A program made the translations under genes and the position numbers. 6,739 bases of DNA from Pseudomonadota bacterium (GTDB taxonomy: Bacteria; Myxococcota; UBA9042; PHBI01). How positions within the stretch are numbered: position 1 is the stretch's first letter; each line of letters begins with the position of its first letter. Below, piece after piece: positions 1 through 5,578 of this stretch. The DNA is taken from assembly GCA_005788935.1 (NCBI GenBank), contig SYAK01000419.1:1-6739 (forward strand), read 5' to 3'. Under the pieces are notes generated by a model that saw only the letters and a program-made list of their open reading frames with translations, ran no database searches and was not told the origin of the DNA.

Positions 1-60
1 GACAACCCCGACGGCCTCGCGGCGCTGCTCCTCGCCGAGCTCGCGGCGGGCCCGTGGTAA
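1..60 (+). CDS. C-terminal end of an upstream gene (partial)
   Basis: Reading from base 1 gives 19 codons and then TAA at 58-60; the peptide starts DNPDG and ends AAGPW. Third positions are almost all G or C, as in the other genes here, and the stop lies just before a hairpin and a promoter, which fits a true gene end. The stretch is too short to assign a family. The alanine/leucine-rich segment LAALLLAELAAG (approximately) is probably a C-terminal helix. The call rests on reading frame, base composition and context only; chance openness over 19 codons of GC-rich DNA cannot be excluded. Confidence 0.5.
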   Translation, partial: DNPDGLAALLLAELAAGPW

Positions 61-72
61 GCTTCCGCGCAC

Positions 73-96
73 GGCCCCCCTCCGCGCACAGGGGCC
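73..96 (+). terminator. Possible hairpin terminator of the upstream gene
   Basis: GGCCCC at 73-78 pairs perfectly with GGGGCC at 91-96 around a 12-base loop, beginning 13 bases after the upstream stop codon. No T-run follows: the next bases are the TTGACA of the promoter. It could end the upstream transcript weakly or simply insulate the promoter. A 6-bp GC stem is common by chance in such DNA, so support is modest. Confidence 0.3.
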
Positions 97-125
97 TTGA
101 CAGGCCGCGCAACCCCTCGGATAGT
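97..125 (+). promoter_or_regulatory. Sigma70-type promoter for the lipoprotein gene
   Basis: A perfect -35 box TTGACA (97-102) is followed after exactly 17 bases by GATAGT (120-125), which matches four of six bases of the -10 consensus. Transcription would start near 132, giving an untranslated leader of about 70 bases before the ATG at 201. The promoter lies between the upstream stop and a good ribosome binding site. It therefore also argues against any start codon upstream of it, such as the in-frame GTG at 54. The boxes are seen in the sequence; activity is inferred. Confidence 0.6.
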
Positions 126-189
126 CGCGGCCCTTCGGGTGTGCTGCGCGCCGACTGCGACAGACCCGAGGCGTCGCGCCCGCTCACGT

Positions 190-195
190 GGAAGG
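190..195 (+). promoter_or_regulatory. Ribosome binding site that fixes the lipoprotein start
   Basis: GGAAGG ends five bases before the ATG at 201, a normal Shine-Dalgarno spacing. It decides between this ATG and the in-frame GTG at 54, which has no such site and would place 49 extra Arg/Pro-rich residues ahead of a complete signal peptide. Confidence 0.7.
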
Positions 196-200
196 TTCGC

Positions 201-1976
201 ATGACCATTCGCTCACCCCGCTCGCTGTTCGTGGCCCTCTGCTCGCTCGCCGCCGTCTCGGTCGCGGCTCCCGGATGCGACTCCGACCTTCAGGTCCGCC
301 TCGACGAGAAGCGGACCGAGCGGTTCGGCAAGGCCGCCAACGCCATTCGGAAGCTCGAGGGCACGCGCCTCGAAAACCTGGCGGCGTCCGCTCCCAAGGA
401 GGCCGCGAAGGAGGGGGCGACAGAGCACCCGCTCGACGGTTGGCGGCGTCAGGTCACGGCCCGCAATGACGGCAAGATCCTCGCCGAGATGTCGTCGAGC
501 GCCACGCCCTCCGAGCCCGCCCTCGCGCTCGTCGGCGAGGCCGACAGGGGCGACTTCGGCGTCGGCCTGCTTGGGACGCCCGCCCTCCAGGCGGCCGACT
601 TCGGAACCCAGTTCATCAAGGAGTCCAATGACTTCTGGGCGAAGGGCTCGACCTCCGGACTCGGCCGCTACGCCGACTTCCTGAAGTCCTACCTCGCCAA
701 CGTCGAGGCCGCCCGCGCGAAGGCCGCCACGGACAAGGTCGACTTCGTCGAGCCCCCGTTCGTCGACGAGGCGCGCTTCGACCAGGCCTTCATCCACGTC
801 CTGAACTACCTGAACCTCGGGATCGCCGGGAAGCGCCAGGACCTCTTCCCGTCGAACGCCAGCGACTACCAGGTCGCCTTCGGCATCGGGATGCGGACCG
901 CGACCGAGGGCTTCAGCGACTACGTCTCACGCCTGTGCGCCATGAACGAGGGCCTCCGCGAGCGCTGCAAGGGCGTCCCGCACGAGTTCCGCCCCGCGGT
1001 CGTCGATCGCGCCTTCCTCGAGTGGCTGCTCGAGCGCACGAAGGGCTTCACGAAGTCGTCGCCCAAGGCGCAGGTCTTCGAGGACATCCTGAAGGCCGCC
1101 ATCCCCAGCCTCGAGGCCGCCATCAGCGCGCCTCTCGAGACGCCCGAGGACCCCGAGCTGCCCTCGATCGCGGCGCCCATCGGTGGCATCAACGGCGTCC
1201 GCGTCACGGCCTCTGGCAAGACCGGAGTCAAGGTCCACGAGAAGCAGGTCGCCGTGACCTTCGCGGGGGCCTTCGCGGGCAGCCTCGCGGGCGACATCAA
1301 CAAGATCTTCGAGGAGATCAAGGCCACGCCCGGCGGCGGCGTCGACTACCAGCGCGCGGCCCTCTCGCTGCCCGGCAACCTCGCGGCCTCCGAGTGGGTC
1401 AAGGCCTCGCGCTCGTTCCCGAACAAGATCGTGAAGGAGCTGTCCTTCGTCGGTCGTCGCCGCCTCGACGAGTCGATGCGCATCACCGCACTGACGATGA
1501 AGGTGCCGCGGGCGGATGACGGCGACTCCGCCTCGTTCCAGTTCAAGGAGGATGGCGGCAAGACGAGCTGCGACCTCATCGGTACGCTCGGGGATGCGCC
1601 GTTTGGCAAGAAGAAGGACTTCTATGTCGAGGTCTCGCCTGACAAGGTCCGCCTCGCCGAGCTGCTCCCGGCCGCCAAGGATGGCGACGAACGCGTCATG
1701 GGCGACACGCAGACCTTCCCCGCGCTCGGCAAGCAGGTCGAGGCCGGTGGCGCTGGGTCGCTCGGGGAGTTCCTCGACAAGAACCCCGGCATCCGCGTCC
1801 GCCTCTTTGTCAAGGGCTTCAATTACGGGGAAGGCCTCGATCAGGTGTCGAAGGTCCTTTACACCTGCAAGGATGAGCGCCTGAGCTACGATCTCGCCAA
1901 CCGCGAGCCTTACATCCGCGTGTGTGGCAAGGGCGAGCAGCGGGCCCTCGCCGTCGGCCTCTCCGTCTGCAAGTGA
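201..1976 (+). CDS. Predicted secreted lipoprotein with possible tandem ExbD/TolR-like domains
   Basis: The product has 591 residues. Residues 1-26 form a lipoprotein signal peptide: basic start (MTIRSPRS), hydrophobic core 9-23, then the lipobox-like AAPGC with Cys26 as the lipidation site. The -3 residue is Ala rather than the usual Leu, so the lipobox is slightly atypical. The mature protein is charged and mostly helical to about residue 310. A proline-rich linker follows (310-327). Two alpha/beta stretches then end the protein, at about 332-420 and 473-560. Both read like the periplasmic domain of ExbD/TolR proteins, a strand-helix-strand-helix pattern; the second contains IRVRLFVKGFNYGEGLDQ and then VLYTC. 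This similarity is from memory of the family pattern and is weak. Six further cysteines after Cys26 (246, 256, 457, 556, 575, 590) suggest disulfides outside the cytoplasm. No catalytic motif is visible. The gene has its own promoter and terminator, so it appears monocistronic. The function is unknown; a cell-envelope location is the best-supported statement. Confidence 0.85.
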   Translation: MTIRSPRSLFVALCSLAAVSVAAPGCDSDLQVRLDEKRTERFGKAANAIRKLEGTRLENLAASAPKEAAKEGATEHPLDGWRRQVTARNDGKILAEMSSSATPSEPALALVGEADRGDFGVGLLGTPALQAADFGTQFIKESNDFWAKGSTSGLGRYADFLKSYLANVEAARAKAATDKVDFVEPPFVDEARFDQAFIHVLNYLNLGIAGKRQDLFPSNASDYQVAFGIGMRTATEGFSDYVSRLCAMNEGLRERCKGVPHEFRPAVVDRAFLEWLLERTKGFTKSSPKAQVFEDILKAAIPSLEAAISAPLETPEDPELPSIAAPIGGINGVRVTASGKTGVKVHEKQVAVTFAGAFAGSLAGDINKIFEEIKATPGGGVDYQRAALSLPGNLAASEWVKASRSFPNKIVKELSFVGRRRLDESMRITALTMKVPRADDGDSASFQFKEDGGKTSCDLIGTLGDAPFGKKKDFYVEVSPDKVRLAELLPAAKDGDERVMGDTQTFPALGKQVEAGGAGSLGEFLDKNPGIRVRLFVKGFNYGEGLDQVSKVLYTCKDERLSYDLANREPYIRVCGKGEQRALAVGLSVCK

Positions 1977-2001
1977 CCGCCTGAGGCAGACACCTGCCCC
2001 C

Positions 2002-2036
2002 ACGGCCCGAGCCCGCCCTGCGCGGTCTCGGGCCGT
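2002..2036 (+). terminator. Strong hairpin terminator after the lipoprotein gene
   Basis: ACGGCCCGAG (2002-2011) pairs without a mismatch with CTCGGGCCGT (2027-2036) around a 15-base loop, 25 bases after the TGA. Only a short CTT follows, so the T-tract is poor, as is often seen in very GC-rich genomes. The hairpin separates the lipoprotein gene from the DUF2169 gene and implies that they are transcribed separately or with attenuation between them. Confidence 0.65.
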
Positions 2037-2074
2037 CTTGCGTCCGGGCGCTCGGCCGTGCGACCCTCCACCCG

Positions 2075-2090
2075 CTGCGAGCATTCGCAG
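2075..2090 (+). promoter_or_regulatory. 6-bp hairpin touching the DUF2169 ribosome binding site
   Basis: CTGCGA (2075-2080) and TCGCAG (2085-2090) are exact inverted copies around the loop GCAT. The 3' arm ends inside the purine run that forms the Shine-Dalgarno sequence. In the mRNA this could modulate ribosome access; in DNA it could be a dyad operator. The repeat is seen directly; the role is inferred. Confidence 0.4.
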
Positions 2091-2097
2091 GGGAGGA
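2089..2097 (+). promoter_or_regulatory. Ribosome binding site of the DUF2169 gene
   Basis: AGGGGAGGA lies immediately before the start, with GGAGG ending five bases before the ATG at 2102. It is the best Shine-Dalgarno match in the window and fixes the start codon. No convincing -35/-10 pair was found between the preceding terminator and this site. Confidence 0.8.
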
Positions 2098-2101
2098 CGC
2101 G

Positions 2102-4390
2102 ATGCCGGATTTCGAGCAGCATGGCTGGCAGGGGTTCTGGCTCCCGGGTCGCCGTGTGACTGGCCGCCACGGGCTGGCGGTCATCGTCAAGCGGCGCTTC
2201 GAGGTCGATCCGATGGACGGGGTGTGCAAGCCCGTCGCGACGGCGCCGGTGGCGCTGATGGCCGAGGATCACGATGACGCCGAGCCGCCAGCCGTCAGCG
2301 TCCGGCACCCTGGCGAGCTCGCGGTGGAGAAGCCGCTCTGTGACGTCATCGTGCGCGGCACCGCCTTCGCGCCGAACGGCAAGCCCGTGCCAGAGTTCAC
2401 GGCCGAGGTCCGCGTCTCGGGCCTCCTCCACCAGAGGCTGCGCATCGTCGGGGACCGGCACCTCATCTGGTATCCGCCGGTCAAGTGGCTGACGCGTGAG
2501 GACCTCGCGAAGGGCGAGCAGTGGATCTGGCCCGACCCGGACTTCTCGGAGCCCAAGCCGATCGACAAGCTGCCATTGCGCTACGAGTACGCCTACGGCG
2601 GCTGGGCCAAGGTCCTGCTGACCGACGACGAGAAGGCCATGGCGGCCGACGCGCAGGAGGTCGGCAAGGCGGTCGAGAAGAAGCGCGAGCGGAAAAAGGA
2701 GATCGAAAAGGAGCTCATCGCCGCCGAGGAGGCGAAGAACAAGCCACCCGAGCCCAAGAAGGCCGCGGGCAGCGTGAAGGATGAGAAGGCCGCGGCCCTC
2801 GCGGCGAAGGCCTTCGGCGACAGCGGAGGCGACAAGAAGCTCGACGCGGCGACGGAGAAGGCCCTCGCGGAGGCCGATGCGGCGGATGACGGGATGGTGG
2901 TGGTCAGCCGCTTCCGCCACACCCAGGAGCTCGAGGAGGCCGAGGCGAAGCTGAAGGCGCGCGAGGAGGCTGCCAAGGCCGAGGCCGCCGCGATGGCCGA
3001 GGCTGGCAAGACGGATGCACCCGAAGAAGACCCGCGCTTCAGCTCGAGCAAGACGGGTTTCCTCGACCTGAACGCCATCGGCGAGGATCGGGACGAGCTG
3101 CGGGCGTTGCTGTCCGAGCGGGCCACGAAGGACGCGCGCGAGCTGAAGGACGGCGAGGGGGCCCTCAAGGACAGCGCGACCGCGTTCGGCGACATTCGGC
3201 TGCACGACGACAGCTGGGCCGACGGCTACGCCAACGTCCAGAAACCCAAGGAGAAGACGTCAGTCGACCTGACCCAGCCGATCATGCCGTACCCCGCCAA
3301 CATGGCGGGCCGCGGATTCTGCGTCTCGCACCTTGAGGAGGCGGTCGAGAACCTGCCCCTGCCGAACATCGAGGACCCCGACGACCCGCTGAAGCCCGAA
3401 GGGATCGTCATGGATCTCGTGACCTTTGACCTGAAGAAGCTGCGCACGCCAGCTGGCTGGGCGGCGTATCCGATGGCGTGGTATCCGCGGGCGGGCTACT
3501 TCGGGTGTTACTTCTGGGACGTCGACAAGGCCAAGGAGGTCATGGAGAAGGTCAAGGCCGACTACGACGAGGACGACCCGGACGACAAGGCCGTGCTCGA
3601 GCAGCTGAAGAAGCTCGACATCCCGCTGATGGACCCGCGCGCCTTCCAGGAGGCCCACCCGAAGCTGCAGGTGAAGGAGATCCGGGGGGATGAGGAGATC
3701 TGGCTGACGCATCTCACGCCCGAAGGGCAGCTCTACTTCCGTCTGCCAGGCGTCCACCCGACGGTGACGCTCGACATGAGCCGCGGGCCGGAGCTGCTCA
3801 AGATGCGGCTCGACACGCTGCTCATCGACATCGAGGACCCGGCCAAGCCCGCCGTCGAGCTGGTCTGGCGCGGCTGGTATCCGCTGCGCGACTTCAACGA
3901 GCTCGAGGTGAAGGTCTTCAAGAAGATCAACATCATCGACACCGATCAGGCGGGCTGGATCGCGCAGAAGGCGAAGGAGGTCGCGAAGAAGTCGGACGAT
4001 GGCGCCGCGGTGCTGATGCCCGACGATGAGCCGCCCGAGGAACTCTTCGGGGAGGCCGCCGACGCCGCCTATCGTGCGCAGTTCAAGAAGCAGCGCGGGG
4101 GGATGGGCGTGCGGCTCGACGAGGACGGCGACGCGGCGGTCTTCGATCAGACCGAGGGTCGGCAGCAGGCCACGGACGACTGGGACGCGCAGCTCCGGGC
4201 GGACAACGAGGCCTTCGTGACGCAGCAGAAGCGTCTCGACGAGCTGCGCAAGTCAGGAAAGCTCAAGGAGATCCGAGCGGCGGCCCGCGACCGGGCCGAC
4301 GAGGAGGCCGGCATCATTCGCGACCCTGAGACGGGCGAGGTGCTCGCGGTCGAGAAGCCGGAGGCGGGCGGCAAGAAGAAGAAGAAGTGA
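2102..4390 (+). CDS. DUF2169 domain protein, likely type VI secretion adaptor type, with large coiled-coil insertion
   Basis: The product has 762 residues and no signal peptide, so it is probably cytoplasmic. The DUF2169 core is recognisable in two halves. The first half (about 8-167) has the VIVKRRFEVD strand, a DVIVRGTAFAPNG segment, RLRIVGDR and LRYEYAYGG. The second half (about 396-605) has NMAGRGF, LPNIEDPDDP, a PAGW...YPRAGYFG stretch, IRGDEEIWLTHLTPEGQLYFRLPG, and RLDTLLIDIED with VWRGWYPL. In ordinary members the YGG and AGRGF motifs lie close together. Here about 230 residues (168-395) intervene, rich in Lys, Glu and Ala, with likely coiled coils near 176-212 and 272-302. A charged extension (612-762) ends in five lysines. 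DUF2169 proteins are known to act as adaptors or chaperones joining PAAR-like DUF4150 effectors to VgrG in type VI secretion; whether this one does is inference, since no effector or VgrG is in the window. The domain assignment is firm; the partner is unknown. Confidence 0.9.
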   Translation: MPDFEQHGWQGFWLPGRRVTGRHGLAVIVKRRFEVDPMDGVCKPVATAPVALMAEDHDDAEPPAVSVRHPGELAVEKPLCDVIVRGTAFAPNGKPVPEFTAEVRVSGLLHQRLRIVGDRHLIWYPPVKWLTREDLAKGEQWIWPDPDFSEPKPIDKLPLRYEYAYGGWAKVLLTDDEKAMAADAQEVGKAVEKKRERKKEIEKELIAAEEAKNKPPEPKKAAGSVKDEKAAALAAKAFGDSGGDKKLDAATEKALAEADAADDGMVVVSRFRHTQELEEAEAKLKAREEAAKAEAAAMAEAGKTDAPEEDPRFSSSKTGFLDLNAIGEDRDELRALLSERATKDARELKDGEGALKDSATAFGDIRLHDDSWADGYANVQKPKEKTSVDLTQPIMPYPANMAGRGFCVSHLEEAVENLPLPNIEDPDDPLKPEGIVMDLVTFDLKKLRTPAGWAAYPMAWYPRAGYFGCYFWDVDKAKEVMEKVKADYDEDDPDDKAVLEQLKKLDIPLMDPRAFQEAHPKLQVKEIRGDEEIWLTHLTPEGQLYFRLPGVHPTVTLDMSRGPELLKMRLDTLLIDIEDPAKPAVELVWRGWYPLRDFNELEVKVFKKINIIDTDQAGWIAQKAKEVAKKSDDGAAVLMPDDEPPEELFGEAADAAYRAQFKKQRGGMGVRLDEDGDAAVFDQTEGRQQATDDWDAQLRADNEAFVTQQKRLDELRKSGKLKEIRAAARDRADEEAGIIRDPETGEVLAVEKPEAGGKKKKK

Positions 4391-4407
4391 GGCGCCACCG
4401 GGGCGCT
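4391..4407 (+). terminator. Possible hairpin directly after the DUF2169 stop
   Basis: GCGCC (4392-4396) pairs with GGCGC (4402-4406) around a five-base loop, with a flanking G-T wobble, starting at the first base after the TGA. There is no T-tract. Such short GC stems arise easily by chance in this composition, so this is a weak candidate. Confidence 0.25.
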
Positions 4408-4491
4408 GCGGCTGGCACTCGCTGCGGTCACCCGGGCTGCGAGGTCGCGCCGGGCGCCGCGTCTCGGAGGGCCCCTAAGAGGGCCGCCGTT

Positions 4492-4509
4492 GGCCCGCGG
4501 GGCCTGTTT
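4492..4509 (+). terminator. Candidate terminator in the convergent gap
   Basis: GGCCC (4492-4496) pairs with GGGCC (4500-4504) around the loop GCG and is followed by TGTTT, the most T-rich stretch near this gene end. An alternative pairing of GGCCCG (4492-4497) with CGGGCC (4510-4515) would sequester the T-stretch. It lies about 100 bases after the DUF2169 stop. The rest of the 4391-4604 gap between the two convergent genes shows no credible coding region. Confidence 0.35.
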
Positions 4510-4535
4510 CGGGCCGCTCCGACCGGGGCAGTCTT

Positions 4536-4557
4536 CCCGCGAGACGTGACGCGCGGG
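4536..4557 (-). terminator. Possible hairpin downstream of the minus-strand gene
   Basis: CCCGCG (4536-4541) pairs with CGCGGG (4552-4557) around a ten-base loop, about 50 bases beyond the stop of the minus-strand gene. On the minus strand it is followed by AAGAC, so there is no T-tract. It may help end that transcript, but the evidence is only the inverted repeat and its place. Confidence 0.22.
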
Positions 4558-4604
4558 TACTGACCGGCGTCGGTTCGGGTCCGCCATGTCCCGGGTTGCG
4601 CGGG

Positions 4605-5483
4605 TCAGGCCGCCGTGTGTCCGGGGACCGCCAGGTTGTCGCCCATCATGACCGGCCCGACGGGCACGTAGGGCGGCGCGAAGGTCGGGATCGGGCCCTT
4701 GCCCATGACGGCCATGACCTGCTGCATCGGCAGCCACAGCAGGAAGTTCGTCGACGACGCCATCGCGATGGACTCGAAGATCGCCTCGTGCTGCTTGTCC
4801 TGGACCTTGTCCTCGAGATCGCCCTCCTTGAAGGCGTCGATGAAGGCCTGCTTCGTCTGGCTGAAGACGGCGAGCTTGGCCATCATCGCGGACGGCAGCG
4901 TAATGAGCGGCATCGGGATCGACGGCATCGGCGGCGCCATCGGGCCTGGGAAGGCCGCGAAGGCGGGGTACCACGGGAGGCCGGGGACCATCACCTTGCC
5001 GGCCCACTCGTCCCAGACCTTCGTGAAGCCGTCGACGACGGCCTTGATGTAGACCTTCTCGTTCTTTTCCTTGCCAACCCACGCCTTGAACGGTGGCAGC
5101 GAGTCGAGCTTCGGGCCGTCGAGGCAGCCAGGCGTGCCGATGGCGCAGACGGCCATGACCTTGAGGTCCTTGACCTTCGCCTGGACGCGCCACAGGTCCA
5201 CGGACTGCGTGATCTTGTCGATGGCCGCGTCGACGAACGCCTTGACCTTGTCGCTGACGTCCTTCGCGGCGTCGGCGTGGTACTTGTTCGGCGTCGCGTT
5301 CAGGAAGTAGGGGCGCGGCGAAGGCGGCCCGCCACCCACGAGCTCCGCCATGGAGAAGGCCTTCGTGAAGTGATCGCGTCCCGGCGATGACGTCGGCTGC
5401 TTCCAGTCGAACGGGATCTTCTTCGCCTTCGAGACGAACCATCCCTGGGCGATGATCTTGAGCGGTAGCGTCCAGCCTGGCAT
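4605..5483 (-). CDS. Unrecognised 292-residue Pro/Met/Trp-rich protein convergent with the DUF2169 gene
   Basis: I do not recognise this family. The start at 5483 is supported by AGAGG five bases upstream on the minus strand. There is no signal peptide. After an amino-terminal region (MPGWTLPLKI, then a Gly/Pro stretch GGGPPSPRPYF at 50-60), three segments seem to share a plan. Each has an amphipathic helix with Trp/Phe, then hydrophobic residues, then a Gly/Pro-rich turn: about 79-123 (ending GTPGCLDGP), 148-194 (WDEWAGKVMVPG, then FPGPMAPPMPSIPMP) and 235-278 (FLLWLPMQQ, then PIPTFAPPYVPVGP). The C-terminus MGDNLAVPGHTAA is conspicuous. Cys113 and Cys120 are the only cysteines. Such proline-rich, soluble, repeat-built proteins can be structural parts of phage-like particles, but that is a guess. 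Convergence with the DUF2169 gene means the two are not one operon, though they may belong to one locus. No enzyme motif was found. Confidence 0.8.
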   Translation of the reverse strand: MPGWTLPLKIIAQGWFVSKAKKIPFDWKQPTSSPGRDHFTKAFSMAELVGGGPPSPRPYFLNATPNKYHADAAKDVSDKVKAFVDAAIDKITQSVDLWRVQAKVKDLKVMAVCAIGTPGCLDGPKLDSLPPFKAWVGKEKNEKVYIKAVVDGFTKVWDEWAGKVMVPGLPWYPAFAAFPGPMAPPMPSIPMPLITLPSAMMAKLAVFSQTKQAFIDAFKEGDLEDKVQDKQHEAIFESIAMASSTNFLLWLPMQQVMAVMGKGPIPTFAPPYVPVGPVMMGDNLAVPGHTAA

Positions 5484-5488
5484 GGGAA

Positions 5489-5493
5489 CCTCT
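5489..5493 (-). promoter_or_regulatory. Ribosome binding site of the minus-strand gene
   Basis: On the minus strand AGAGG is followed by five bases (TTCCC) and then the ATG at 5483. This supports that start against longer readings of the same frame. Confidence 0.55.
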
Positions 5494-5506
5494 GCGTCTG
5501 CGGGGC

Positions 5507-5541
5507 GGCCGCACGGAGCGGCCTTGGCGCCCCCCGTGCGG
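5507..5541. promoter_or_regulatory. Nested inverted repeats in the divergent intergenic region
   Basis: The 95-base gap between the two divergent genes (5484-5578) must hold the start signals of both. It contains the perfect dyad GGCCGC-ACGGA-GCGGCC (5507-5523). Overlapping it is a second 8-bp inverted pair, CCGCACGG (5509-5516) with CCGTGCGG (5534-5541), so the two pairings exclude each other. This could be an operator for shared control or an RNA switch in the minus-strand leader. No convincing -35/-10 pair was found on either strand. Confidence 0.35.
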
Positions 5542-5578
5542 GTTGCGCCTCGACCCCGCGACAGGGTACACCCGCCTG

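Noticed and set aside
54..200. In-frame GTG start at 54 that would lengthen the lipoprotein by 49 residues
   Set aside because: It overlaps the upstream stop codon, covers the promoter, lacks a ribosome binding site, and would bury a complete lipoprotein signal peptide behind an Arg/Pro-rich stretch. The ATG at 201 has a good site and spacing.
2038..2066. TTGCGT as a -35 box for the DUF2169 gene
   Set aside because: No -10-like sequence occurs at an acceptable distance; the hexamer at 17 bases is CGACCC.
1910..3205. Long minus-strand open frame of 431 codons opposite the DUF2169 gene
   Set aside because: It is Arg/Leu-rich translation of the strand opposite a recognised family; long antisense frames are expected in GC-rich coding DNA.
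4596..5390. Plus-strand open frame of 264 codons opposite the minus-strand gene
   Set aside because: Its product is an Arg/His/Asp/Leu-rich low-complexity translation typical of an antisense frame, while the minus-strand frame gives a plausible protein with a ribosome binding site.
5435..5483. Possible signal peptide at the N-terminus of the minus-strand protein
   Set aside because: MPGWTLPLKIIAQGWFVSK is short, has no basic start before its hydrophobic part, and has no cleavage-like site, so it is more likely part of the folded protein.
5543..5572. TTGCGC, 18 bases, TACACC as a promoter for the partial plus-strand gene
   Set aside because: Only about three of six bases match in each box, and transcription would begin at the start codon itself; this is not better than chance.
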